From JANOBD01 sp031411495 (GTDB lineage: Bacteria > Planctomycetota > Phycisphaerae > Tepidisphaerales > Tepidisphaeraceae): a DNA stretch of 64,000 nt. Below, piece after piece: positions 16,723 through 23,806 of this stretch (the first letter of the stretch is position 1; each line of letters begins with the position of its first letter). The stretch lies in assembly GCA_031411495.1 (NCBI GenBank), contig JANOBD010000165.1, positions 62,001 through 126,000 of the forward strand. Reading direction: 5' to 3'. Both the position numbers and the translations under genes were made by a program. The notes beneath the pieces are model-generated. The model saw only the letters and a program-made list of their open reading frames with translations, was not told the origin of the DNA and did no database searches.

Positions 16723-17778
16723 ATGCGTCAGTCATTAGCCGTGGCGGTGATGTTGTGGGCGGGCGCGAGCGCCGCCGGGGCGAACCTGATCGTAAACGGT
16801 TCGTTCGAAGCGCCATCGGTTCCGGTGGGCGGATACACGAACGTTGGAGGCGGCTCTACCGCGATTAGCGGGTGGCTGGTGGTCGGCGTCGACTCCGCAT
16901 TGACGAGCGGGAGCTTTCAGCAAAGCGGTATCACCTTCCAGGCTCAACAAGGCAGCCAATGGCTCGACTTGGCCGGCGTGACGTCGAACTCGTCCGCCAG
17001 CGGCGTGCGCCAGACCGTGCCTACTGCCGTGGGCAGGCAATATCAGATTTCGTTCTACGTCGGCTCAGCCACCGCGGCGCCGTTTTTTGCGCCCGCGACC
17101 GTCGACCTCACCATCGGCGGTGGGCAGCGCACCGGCTACTTCAACCCGACCGGCCCAGCCAACGCGCTTAACTGGAAACTGTTCACCGTCCCGTTCACCG
17201 CCACGGGCAACAGCACCGCAATCGAGTTCAATAACGGCAGCGCGAGTTCGAACTACCTGTCGGCGATCGATAACGTTTCCCTGACGGAGGTCGCGCTCTC
17301 GGGCGATTTTGATTTCGATGGCGATCGCGATGCGACCGACATCGATCTGCTCTTCGCGGCCACGCCCGGCGCCGTCCCACCCGCAAACGCGCTTTATGAC
17401 CTCAACAGCGACGGCATCGTCAACACGACGCCCGGCGCGTCTAGCAGCGATGCCGACGTATGGGTGCACACGCTGCGGTCTACCGAGTATGGCGACGCCA
17501 ACCTCGACAGCAAGGTGAACTTCGACGACCTGCTCGCCCTCGCGCAGCACTACGGCCAGCCCGGCGGATGGGCCAGTGGAAACTTCAACGGCCAGGCCGG
17601 CATCGACTTCGATGACCTGCTTGTCGTCGCCCAGCACTACGGCTTCGGGACACCGGGTATGAACCCCGACACTTTCGCAAGCGATTGGACGCTGGCGCAG
17701 AGCACCGTGCCCGAGCCGACATCCGCTGCGGTGCTAAGCCTGCTCCTTGCAGCTTCGACAACACGCCGCGGGCGATAG
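16723..17778 (+). CDS. Exported DUF642-like PEP-CTERM protein with dockerin-like repeats
   Basis: The ATG at 16723 follows AGGGAGAGAA and gives 351 residues with a signal peptide (SLAVAVMLWAGASAAGAN). The mature head starts LIVNGSFEAPSVPVGGYTNV and includes IEFNNGSASSNYLSAIDNVS, a jelly-roll pattern typical of DUF642/choice-of-anchor C type carbohydrate-binding domains. From about residue 190 come GDFDFDGDRDATDIDLLF, LYDLNSDGIVN and the dockerin-like pair with NFDDLLALAQHYG and IDFDDLLVVAQHYG, linked by QPGGWASGNFNG. It ends VPEPTSAAVLSLLLAASTTR, a PEP-CTERM tail, although the terminal basic stretch is short (RRGR). It is probably a surface or matrix protein that binds sugars. Confidence 0.82.
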   Translation: MRQSLAVAVMLWAGASAAGANLIVNGSFEAPSVPVGGYTNVGGGSTAISGWLVVGVDSALTSGSFQQSGITFQAQQGSQWLDLAGVTSNSSASGVRQTVPTAVGRQYQISFYVGSATAAPFFAPATVDLTIGGGQRTGYFNPTGPANALNWKLFTVPFTATGNSTAIEFNNGSASSNYLSAIDNVSLTEVALSGDFDFDGDRDATDIDLLFAATPGAVPPANALYDLNSDGIVNTTPGASSSDADVWVHTLRSTEYGDANLDSKVNFDDLLALAQHYGQPGGWASGNFNGQAGIDFDDLLVVAQHYGFGTPGMNPDTFASDWTLAQSTVPEPTSAAVLSLLLAASTTRRGR

Positions 17779-17802
17779 CCGACCTTTTTTCCTTACCCCC
17801 GC

Positions 17803-18291
17803 CTACACCAGCGGCGGCCTCCCCAAACTCCTGCGGATCGTGCTGATCTGCCCGGTGTGCATGCCGATGTGTGTCGGCGCGAAGGCGGCGAGTTCGCCGA
17901 TTGTGGCGAACATCATCGTCGGCCGGGGCAACGCCTCGGCGAGTTTTTCCTTCGACAACTCGGTGACGACTTTCGCGAGATGGTCGTGGGTCGTCTTGAA
18001 GAGGTCGCGCAGGATCGTCACATCTCCATAGTCATCCGACCGGGGCGCGGTCTCATCCCGGGCGAATCGCTTCTCGAACCCCTCGGGCAGCGCCGGAAGA
18101 TCAACCACGCCGAGCGTCTTCAGCATCCCGCGGGCGCTGAGCGTAAGGTGCCCGGCGATCCACGCGGCACAGACCGCGTCCTTGCACGGCCGGTGCGTCC
18201 AGTCGGCGCCGGCGAGGTCGCTGGTGAAAAAGAGGAACGCGCCCGAGGCGCTCTGGATCGCGCGCGACAGGGCTTGGCTTGCGGTGGTCAT
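17803..18291 (-). CDS. DinB-superfamily protein
   Basis: The ATG at 18291 follows AGGAGACATCC, an excellent ribosome site. The 162-residue product has the DinB four-helix pattern with three likely metal-binding histidines: H48 (AAWIAGHLTLSARGM), H141 and H145 (APTHIGMHTGQISTIRR). DinB/YfiT-type proteins are metal-dependent enzymes, often thiol-S-transferases using bacillithiol or mycothiol; the actual substrate varies widely. It is a single cytoplasmic domain without a signal. It faces the PEP-CTERM gene tail-to-tail with 24 bases between. Activity cannot be set more precisely. Confidence 0.85.
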   Translation of the reverse strand: MTTASQALSRAIQSASGAFLFFTSDLAGADWTHRPCKDAVCAAWIAGHLTLSARGMLKTLGVVDLPALPEGFEKRFARDETAPRSDDYGDVTILRDLFKTTHDHLAKVVTELSKEKLAEALPRPTMMFATIGELAAFAPTHIGMHTGQISTIRRSLGRPPLV

Positions 18292-18552
18292 GGATGTCTC
18301 CTGGCTGTGATGAATGACTCCTTTTGACGCCAGGGCAGCGATCCCGGCGATTTCTCAATAGTGGGATGCAGGGTTGCGGACCAAGATTCGTGCGAACACG
18401 GAATTTTCCCTACGGGGCATCGGCTTTCAAGATGAACCGATTTCGACTACCTTAACCCGTTCGCCAGCCAATCGGATGGCGCTTCACCCTTGTGTGCGGG
18501 CGCCTCGCGTGCTGGTGGTCTGAATCTTGACCAGCTTTCTGGAGGTGCCGGC

Positions 18553-19653
18553 GTGGGTCCGACGACTGTTGCTCTGCTTCACTATTTCCGAGCCGATCGC
18601 GCATACCAACTGGCTCGGCAGAAGCTCGATTCCGCGACCCGCTCGGTCCGCATCCAGGAAACCAAGCTCGCCCAGCTCACCGGCGAGTTCAACGACGCCC
18701 ACAAAAAGGCCGTCGAGACCGAAGCCAAAGGCAGGGAACTCGAGCTCGAATGCAAGTCGCGTGACGAACGCGTCGAGGTTCTGCGCAGCCGCCAGGCGAA
18801 CGCCACCAATCCCAAGGAATACCAGGCGCTGATCGTCGAGATCAACACGCAGAAGCTCGACAAGAGCAAGATCGAAGAGCAGGCGCTGGTGCTGATGGAG
18901 CAGGTGGAATCCCAGAAGAAAGCCGCCGCCGAACTCAAGACCCGCGTGGAAACCGAATCCGCCAAGCTCGATCAGATGCGGGCCGAGATCGACACGAAGG
19001 TGAAAGAGATCACCGCCGAAGTCGAAGCGGCCAAAGGCCCGCGCGACGAGATCGGCAGGACCGTTCCCGCGCACGCGCTGGTGATTTACGCCCGCATGGC
19101 CGACCGCTTCGAAGGCGAAGCGATGGCCGCCATCGAAAAGCCCGACCCGCGCGACATCGAATACCTCTGCACCGGCTGTAACACGTATCTCGTGCCCGAC
19201 ATCTACAACAAGCTGATGAGCCCGCGGGATGAGATCGTCACCTGCCCGAGCTGCCAGCGCGTCTTGTACGTGCCGGATGATCTGACGCCGGAGAAGGCGC
19301 TCTCGAAGAAGACCGCCCGCGAGCCCAAGGCCAAAGCGGCCAAGGGAACCGGCCCGGCCAAACCGCGTGCCCCGCGCAAGAAGAAGGGCGAAGCCGCCAC
19401 CGGCGGACCGGTGCCCGCACCGGGAAGCATCGCCGAGGCCGTCGCGGCCGGCGCCAGCTCTGCCTCGGGCAAAGGCCCGAAGGCGAAGGTGAAGATGGCC
19501 AGCGCCCCGCTGCCGAGCGTGGCCGATGGCCGCTCGAACATGGATATGGGCGAGGACGAAGCCGAAGAGGTCGCGCCGGTGGAATCGGGCGAAGAGCAGA
19601 ACGTCTCGGAGCAGGATTCGCCTCCGGTCTCGGATTCGACCGCCAACGGGTAA
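18553..19653 (+). CDS. Coiled-coil protein with C4 zinc ribbon (COG1579-like)
   Basis: I take the GTG at 18553, which has GGAGG ten bases upstream and begins GPTTVALLHYFRADRAYQ; upstream codons in the same frame look non-coding. The 366-residue product has a long coiled coil over about residues 10-180 (RQKLDSATRSVRIQETKLAQ and following, rich in Glu/Lys), then a C4 zinc ribbon at about 205-240 with CTGCNTYLVPDIYNKL and CPSCQRVLY, then an Ala/Lys/Pro-rich low-complexity tail and an acidic end. This matches the zf-RING_7/COG1579 family, thought to bind nucleic acids or act in translation or RNA decay. The charged tail is longer than usual. It appears to be monocistronic. Confidence 0.8.
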   Translation: MGPTTVALLHYFRADRAYQLARQKLDSATRSVRIQETKLAQLTGEFNDAHKKAVETEAKGRELELECKSRDERVEVLRSRQANATNPKEYQALIVEINTQKLDKSKIEEQALVLMEQVESQKKAAAELKTRVETESAKLDQMRAEIDTKVKEITAEVEAAKGPRDEIGRTVPAHALVIYARMADRFEGEAMAAIEKPDPRDIEYLCTGCNTYLVPDIYNKLMSPRDEIVTCPSCQRVLYVPDDLTPEKALSKKTAREPKAKAAKGTGPAKPRAPRKKKGEAATGGPVPAPGSIAEAVAAGASSASGKGPKAKVKMASAPLPSVADGRSNMDMGEDEAEEVAPVESGEEQNVSEQDSPPVSDSTANG

Positions 19654-20073
19654 CGCCCCGTCGCACGTGCCTATCAACCGTCCCTGCGCCCATCGCCCGA
19701 TCAGGTTGCGATCTCGTTGCCTGCGGCGACCGACCGCGTCGGACGTCGCTGCCCGTCTCGGGCCGCCGTGCAGCCCCACCCGCTTCCCGCGCGAAAATCG
19801 AAACACCCCGCCGCGATAATCGCGTGGTTTTCCAGCCATTAGACGATTCCCACCCGGTGAATAGCCATTTGTCCGGCGAAAGTCGATCGCTTGAAAACTG
19901 AAATGAAGAGCGTCGTAAACGCAACATCGCGGCATTGTCGATCCGTAAATCGCCGGTAGGCTTAAAATGAAGTCCAGCGGCACGACGTGCCCGCCGGGCT
20001 GCTGTTGCGGAACACAACCGTCGCCGGACACGAGCGGCGGCGAGCACTTCAAAGCGCGGTTGCGGAGGTCGAC
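19654..20073. other. Intergenic region before the pseudopilin gene
   Basis: No gene or repeat was recognised in these 420 bases. TAAAAT at 19963-19968 is a possible -10 box, but no -35 at the right spacing is seen. A GGAGGT ribosome site for the next gene lies at 20064-20069. Confidence 0.45.
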
Positions 20074-20991
20074 ATGAAGAGACACGGACGGCAGTATCGA
20101 GCCTTTACGCTGGTCGAGTTGCTTGTGGTGATCGGCATCATCGCGCTGCTCATCTCGATCCTCCTCCCCGCATTGGGCCGCGCACGCGACCAGGCGAACA
20201 TGGTCGCCTGCCAGGCGAACCTGCGATCGTTCTATACCCTGTGGGTTCAGTACGCGAATGAGAACAAGGGGAAGGTCGTGCAGGCGCGCTACCAGAAGCA
20301 CGATGCGACCACGAATGCCGAGTTCGGCTTCTACGACGGCGCATTCATGGGCACGGTGCTCAAAGCGAACAACTCGGCCTACTCCAGCCAGGATCGCGGC
20401 CGCGATATTGCCAAGGTCATCAAGTACCTTCTCCAGTGCCGATCCGTCGATCACTCGAGCGATCCGAATCCGGAAGAACTCTCGGCAACCGCCCAGTACA
20501 CCGGCTTCTATTTTGGCGACTACGTTTACAACACGTGGATGGGAAGCCGAAAGACCGTTTCCGGAACGACGACCGACGAAGAGGACACCGCGGGCTCGCT
20601 TCCCAATCTCAAGCTCAATCAGATTCCCGGCAACGTCATCATCCTGATGGAAAGCCGAAAGCCGAATATCACGGGCTCTGGTGCCACTTGGGCGCCTGTT
20701 GCACTTCCGGGCGGCGGCTACAAATCCTACTTCCAGAAGTTCAACGAGATCTTCGAACAGTCGATGACATCCGGGCAGCCGTCTCGCAGCCTGACTCTGC
20801 TTCGCATCGGCACACCCCACCAGAAGAACAAGAAGATGAACGTCCTCAGCGCCGATGGCCACATCTCGACGGTCGACCCGTACACGGACTTCTTTACCAA
20901 TCCGAACGATCAATCGACCGTCAAGCAGTACCTGTGGGACGCCAAGGACAAGCTCCGCACCGGCTGGAAAAAGGGCGCACCCGGCATCTGA
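20074..20991 (+). CDS. Pseudopilin-type protein, prepilin N-terminal motif
   Basis: The ATG at 20074 follows GGAGGTCGAC. The 305-residue product begins MKRHGRQYRAFTLVELLVVI: a short basic leader, the prepilin cleavage site before Phe, and a hydrophobic helix (IGIIALLISILLPAL). It continues with GRARDQANMVACQANLRSFY and later has MNVLSADGHISTVDPYT, the ADGH motif of planctomycete H-x9-DG proteins. The mature part is a soluble, probably extracytoplasmic domain. No other pilus genes lie next to it. A very strong terminator follows within 30 bases, so it is a single-gene transcript. Confidence 0.87.
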   Translation: MKRHGRQYRAFTLVELLVVIGIIALLISILLPALGRARDQANMVACQANLRSFYTLWVQYANENKGKVVQARYQKHDATTNAEFGFYDGAFMGTVLKANNSAYSSQDRGRDIAKVIKYLLQCRSVDHSSDPNPEELSATAQYTGFYFGDYVYNTWMGSRKTVSGTTTDEEDTAGSLPNLKLNQIPGNVIILMESRKPNITGSGATWAPVALPGGGYKSYFQKFNEIFEQSMTSGQPSRSLTLLRIGTPHQKNKKMNVLSADGHISTVDPYTDFFTNPNDQSTVKQYLWDAKDKLRTGWKKGAPGI

Positions 20992-21303
20992 TCTTACGTT
21001 GTGATACGGGGACCCAAATCGCCCGGCCGGCCGTTCATTCGGGCGGCCGGGCTTTTTTGTGGAGACTGGCAGTCGACGCCGGTTGCGCACGCCTCGCGCG
21101 ATCCGCCCGGCAGTCATTGCCCGATCTCGAATCGAGCAACGCCCGTTGAGCCGCTGTGAAGGCTTGATGGCGGCCCACGACAGAATGCCGCAGCGATCGC
21201 CCTGCTTTCTCCTCTGCATTGATCCTCCCACCGCTTTCACTATCCTTTTCCCCTCACTCGATGGCCCCGCCATCGTTTCATTCGCCTGCGAAGGGTTTTG
21301 ACC
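20992..21303. other. Intergenic region holding a terminator and the serA promoter region
   Basis: The first 70 bases hold the pseudopilin terminator (21021-21058). The rest has no clear gene. A long poly-pyrimidine stretch (CTTTTCCCCTCACTC, 21245-21260) precedes serA; no -10/-35 pair stands out. Confidence 0.5.
21021..21058 (+). terminator. Strong intrinsic terminator
   Basis: GCCCGGCCG (21021-21029) pairs with CGGCCGGGC (21044-21052) around a 14-base loop and is followed directly by six T residues (21053-21058). It lies 30 bases after the pseudopilin stop. Confidence 0.9.
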
Positions 21304-22944
21304 ATGACGTATCGCGTTCTCATTGCCGACAAGGTTGCCGCCGAAGGTCTCGAACTGCTCAAGGCCCGCGGCATCTCGTATGACGAGAAGTTCGGCCTCA
21401 AGGAGGATGAGCTCGTCGCCGTCGCGCCCGAGTACGATGCGATCGTCTGCCGCAGCGGCATCAAGGTCACCGCCAAGGTCCTCGCCAATCCCGGCCAACT
21501 CAAGGCCATCGCCCGCGCGGGCGTCGGCGTGGACAACATCGATCTCACCGCCGCCACCAACGCCGGCGTGCTGGTGCTGAACACCGCCGAAGCGTCCACG
21601 CTCTCCACCGCAGAGCACGCGATCGCGCTCATGTTCGCCGTCGCCCGCAAGATCCCCGCGGCTGATGCCCACGTCCGCTCGGGCCAGTGGAAGCGCAACA
21701 ACTACCAGGGGACGCAGCTCGCCGGCAAGACGCTCGGCGTCGTCGGGCTCGGTCGCATCGGCCGGACCGTCGCCACCCGCGCCATCGCCATGGAGATGAA
21801 CGTCATCGGCTTCGACCCGTTCTACACCGCCGCCACCGCGCTCGACGGCAAGGTGACGATGGTGAAGGATTTCGACGAGTTCCTCTCCCGCATCGACGTC
21901 ATCACCTTCCACGTCCCCGGCGGCGATGCGACCCGACACCTGCTCAATCGTGAACGGCTCATGACCAAGTGCCGCCCGAACCTCATCGTCATCAATGATG
22001 CGCGCGGCGAAGTTGTCGACGAGTTCGCGCTCGCGGACGCGCTCAAGGAAAAGAAGATCGCCGCCGCCGGCATCGACGTCTATCAGGTCGAGCCGCCGCC
22101 GAAGGATCACCCGCTGTTCGGCCTCGAGAACGTCGTGCTCACGCCTCACGTGGGCGCGAGCACGGATGAAGCCCAGCAGGCCGTCGCCGTCGCCGCGTGC
22201 GAGGCGATCGCGCTCTTCCTCTCCACCGGCGAGATCCGCGGCGCGGTCAACGCGGCCGGCCTGAAGCTTGACCTGCCGGATGATGAGAAGTGCTTCGCCG
22301 AACTCGCCCAGCGGATCGGTGCGCTCCTCTCCGGCTACCACAGCGAAGAAGGGTTCAAGACCATCACCGTCCGCATGTCCGGCCCGAAGGCGAAGAAGCT
22401 TCTTCCTACGCTCGTCAAACTCGCGGCCGTCGAACTTCTTTCCCCGCGCCTCACCAAGGGGAGCGTGAACCTGATCAACGTCGAGACGCTCGCCAAGCAG
22501 CGCGGCATCGAGCTCATCGCCGTCGACGAGCCGCAGCCGCCGGCAGGCCTGGTTGGCGACGTCGTCGGTGTCCGCGTGGCCAGCGGCGACAATGGAAATG
22601 GCGGTGGTGAATCGCATCGCATCCTCGGCACCTGCTACGCGGATCGCCTGCCCCGCGTGCTCCGCATCGACAACTACGCGATGGACATGGTTCCCGAGGG
22701 CACGATGGTGCTGCTGGAGAACAAGGACCAGCCCGGCGTGATCGGCTTCGTCGGCAACACCTTCGGCGACGCCAAGGTGAACATCGCCGACATGGTCATC
22801 AGCCGCGACATCAAGCCGGATGGCACCGCGCATGCGCTGATGGTCATCAAGGTCGACCAGACGCCGGCCCCGGGCGTGATGGAAACGCTCCGGGCCCGCT
22901 CGAACATCGTCCGCGTGCGCAGCGTGACCTTGCCGAAGCGATGA
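21304..22944 (+). CDS. serA: D-3-phosphoglycerate dehydrogenase, long form
   Basis: The 546-residue product converts 3-phosphoglycerate and NAD to 3-phosphohydroxypyruvate, the first step of serine synthesis. It has an N-terminal substrate domain, a Rossmann NAD site GVVGLGRIGRTVATRA near residues 146-161, the catalytic Arg in INDARGEVVDE (about 233), a Glu in IDVYQVEPPPKDHPLF and the catalytic His in LTPHVGASTDEA (about 283). An intermediate (ASB-type) domain and a C-terminal ACT domain follow (LLENKDQPGVIGFVGNTFGD, about 470-490), which in this family binds serine as feedback inhibitor. The usual NxARGG is NDARGE, a mild change. I use the ATG at 21304; a TTG two codons earlier is less likely. 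Length fits the long SerA type of Bacillus and Mycobacterium. Confidence 0.95.
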   Translation: MTYRVLIADKVAAEGLELLKARGISYDEKFGLKEDELVAVAPEYDAIVCRSGIKVTAKVLANPGQLKAIARAGVGVDNIDLTAATNAGVLVLNTAEASTLSTAEHAIALMFAVARKIPAADAHVRSGQWKRNNYQGTQLAGKTLGVVGLGRIGRTVATRAIAMEMNVIGFDPFYTAATALDGKVTMVKDFDEFLSRIDVITFHVPGGDATRHLLNRERLMTKCRPNLIVINDARGEVVDEFALADALKEKKIAAAGIDVYQVEPPPKDHPLFGLENVVLTPHVGASTDEAQQAVAVAACEAIALFLSTGEIRGAVNAAGLKLDLPDDEKCFAELAQRIGALLSGYHSEEGFKTITVRMSGPKAKKLLPTLVKLAAVELLSPRLTKGSVNLINVETLAKQRGIELIAVDEPQPPAGLVGDVVGVRVASGDNGNGGGESHRILGTCYADRLPRVLRIDNYAMDMVPEGTMVLLENKDQPGVIGFVGNTFGDAKVNIADMVISRDIKPDGTAHALMVIKVDQTPAPGVMETLRARSNIVRVRSVTLPKR

Positions 22945-23010
22945 GTGAATTGAATCGATTTAGAAGCGATTGAAATCACTTTGGCTTCAGCCGCATGGTT
23001 GAGAATAGCT

Positions 23011-23484
23011 CTACTTTTCGCCATCCTTCTCCTCCGCTTCGGGCATTCGCCTGGCGATGCCCCAGACGTTGCGACTGGTGAGGATCTTCATGGCGGTTTC
23101 CCATCCGCTGTAACCGCCGAGCGCGCGGCCCATGGTGTCGGCGCTGCGCAGGAGAAGTTGTCGGGCGCGCTGCGCGACCATCTCCAGCGTCTCGTCGCTC
23201 ATTCGTTGCAGCACGCGTTTGAAGTCCGGCTGCTGTCGCCACTCGTAGATGGTTCGCCGATCAACTCCGACCAACTCGGCCGCTTCCGAAAACGTCTTGC
23301 CGGCGAGGAGGTGGCCGATCGCGGTCGATTGCTGCGGCGTCAGATTCTCGATCGGCTGGTCCGTCGGTTGCTTGTCGACCTTTTTTGAAATGGGAGATTC
23401 TGAGAGATCTTGGGAACCGGCGGCGCCTGTTTCGCGGCAGCCGTTCCGGTTCGGGCGATTGTCGGTCGCGTCGTGGTTTCGCAT
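23011..23484 (-). CDS. Small helix-turn-helix protein, phBC6A51/terminase small-subunit-like
   Basis: The 157-residue product has a polar N-terminal third rich in Asn, Asp and Pro, then LTPQQSTAIGHLLAGKTFSE and AAELVGVDRRTIYEWRQQPD at about residues 50-88. This is a clear helix-turn-helix (FSEAAELVGVDRRTIYEW) of the homeodomain-like type found in phBC6A51 proteins and phage terminase small subunits. A helical C-terminal part (ETLEMVAQRARQLLLRSADT, then YSGWETAMKIL) follows. It probably binds DNA. No large terminase, portal or other phage gene is nearby, so a chromosomal regulator or a phage remnant are both possible. It converges on serA. Confidence 0.75.
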   Translation of the reverse strand: MRNHDATDNRPNRNGCRETGAAGSQDLSESPISKKVDKQPTDQPIENLTPQQSTAIGHLLAGKTFSEAAELVGVDRRTIYEWRQQPDFKRVLQRMSDETLEMVAQRARQLLLRSADTMGRALGGYSGWETAMKILTSRNVWGIARRMPEAEEKDGEK

Positions 23485-23806
23485 GGCAAGCTCCGAGGAA
23501 GAATTAGAGAAACGAACAGCGCGCGCTGTCCCCCTTTCTCCGCGCGCTGCACGAAAACGCGCGATTGCGCAGCGCGCCAGCGCATCCAGTCACACGTAAA
23601 CACTTTTGAAAACATGACTTCGACGAGAGCCGGCATCGAATGGGTTGTGATCGCCTCGTCGCAATCTCCATCACGCGGTCCATCACCAGGTACTCCGCCG
23701 TCTCGCCCGTAGGCAACATTCAGCGAATTCCATTGCCGTTCTCGCCTGTCGTGGATATGTAATCGAATAGCACATCTCGTCTGTCAGGCTGTTCTAGGAG
23801 GGATCG
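23485..23806. other. Intergenic region at the left edge of the LEPR-XLL cluster
   Basis: Divergent spacer of 322 bases between the HTH gene (minus) and the first LEPR-XLL gene (plus). No gene or repeat was seen. GATATGTAATCG near 23754-23765 may include a -10 box. AGGAGGG at 23796-23802 is the ribosome site of the next gene. Confidence 0.45.

Noticed and set aside
18484..22833. Open frame of 1449 codons on the minus strand
   Set aside because: It lies antisense to three clear genes (zinc-ribbon, pseudopilin, serA) and has no recognisable product. Such long antisense frames are common opposite GC-rich codons.
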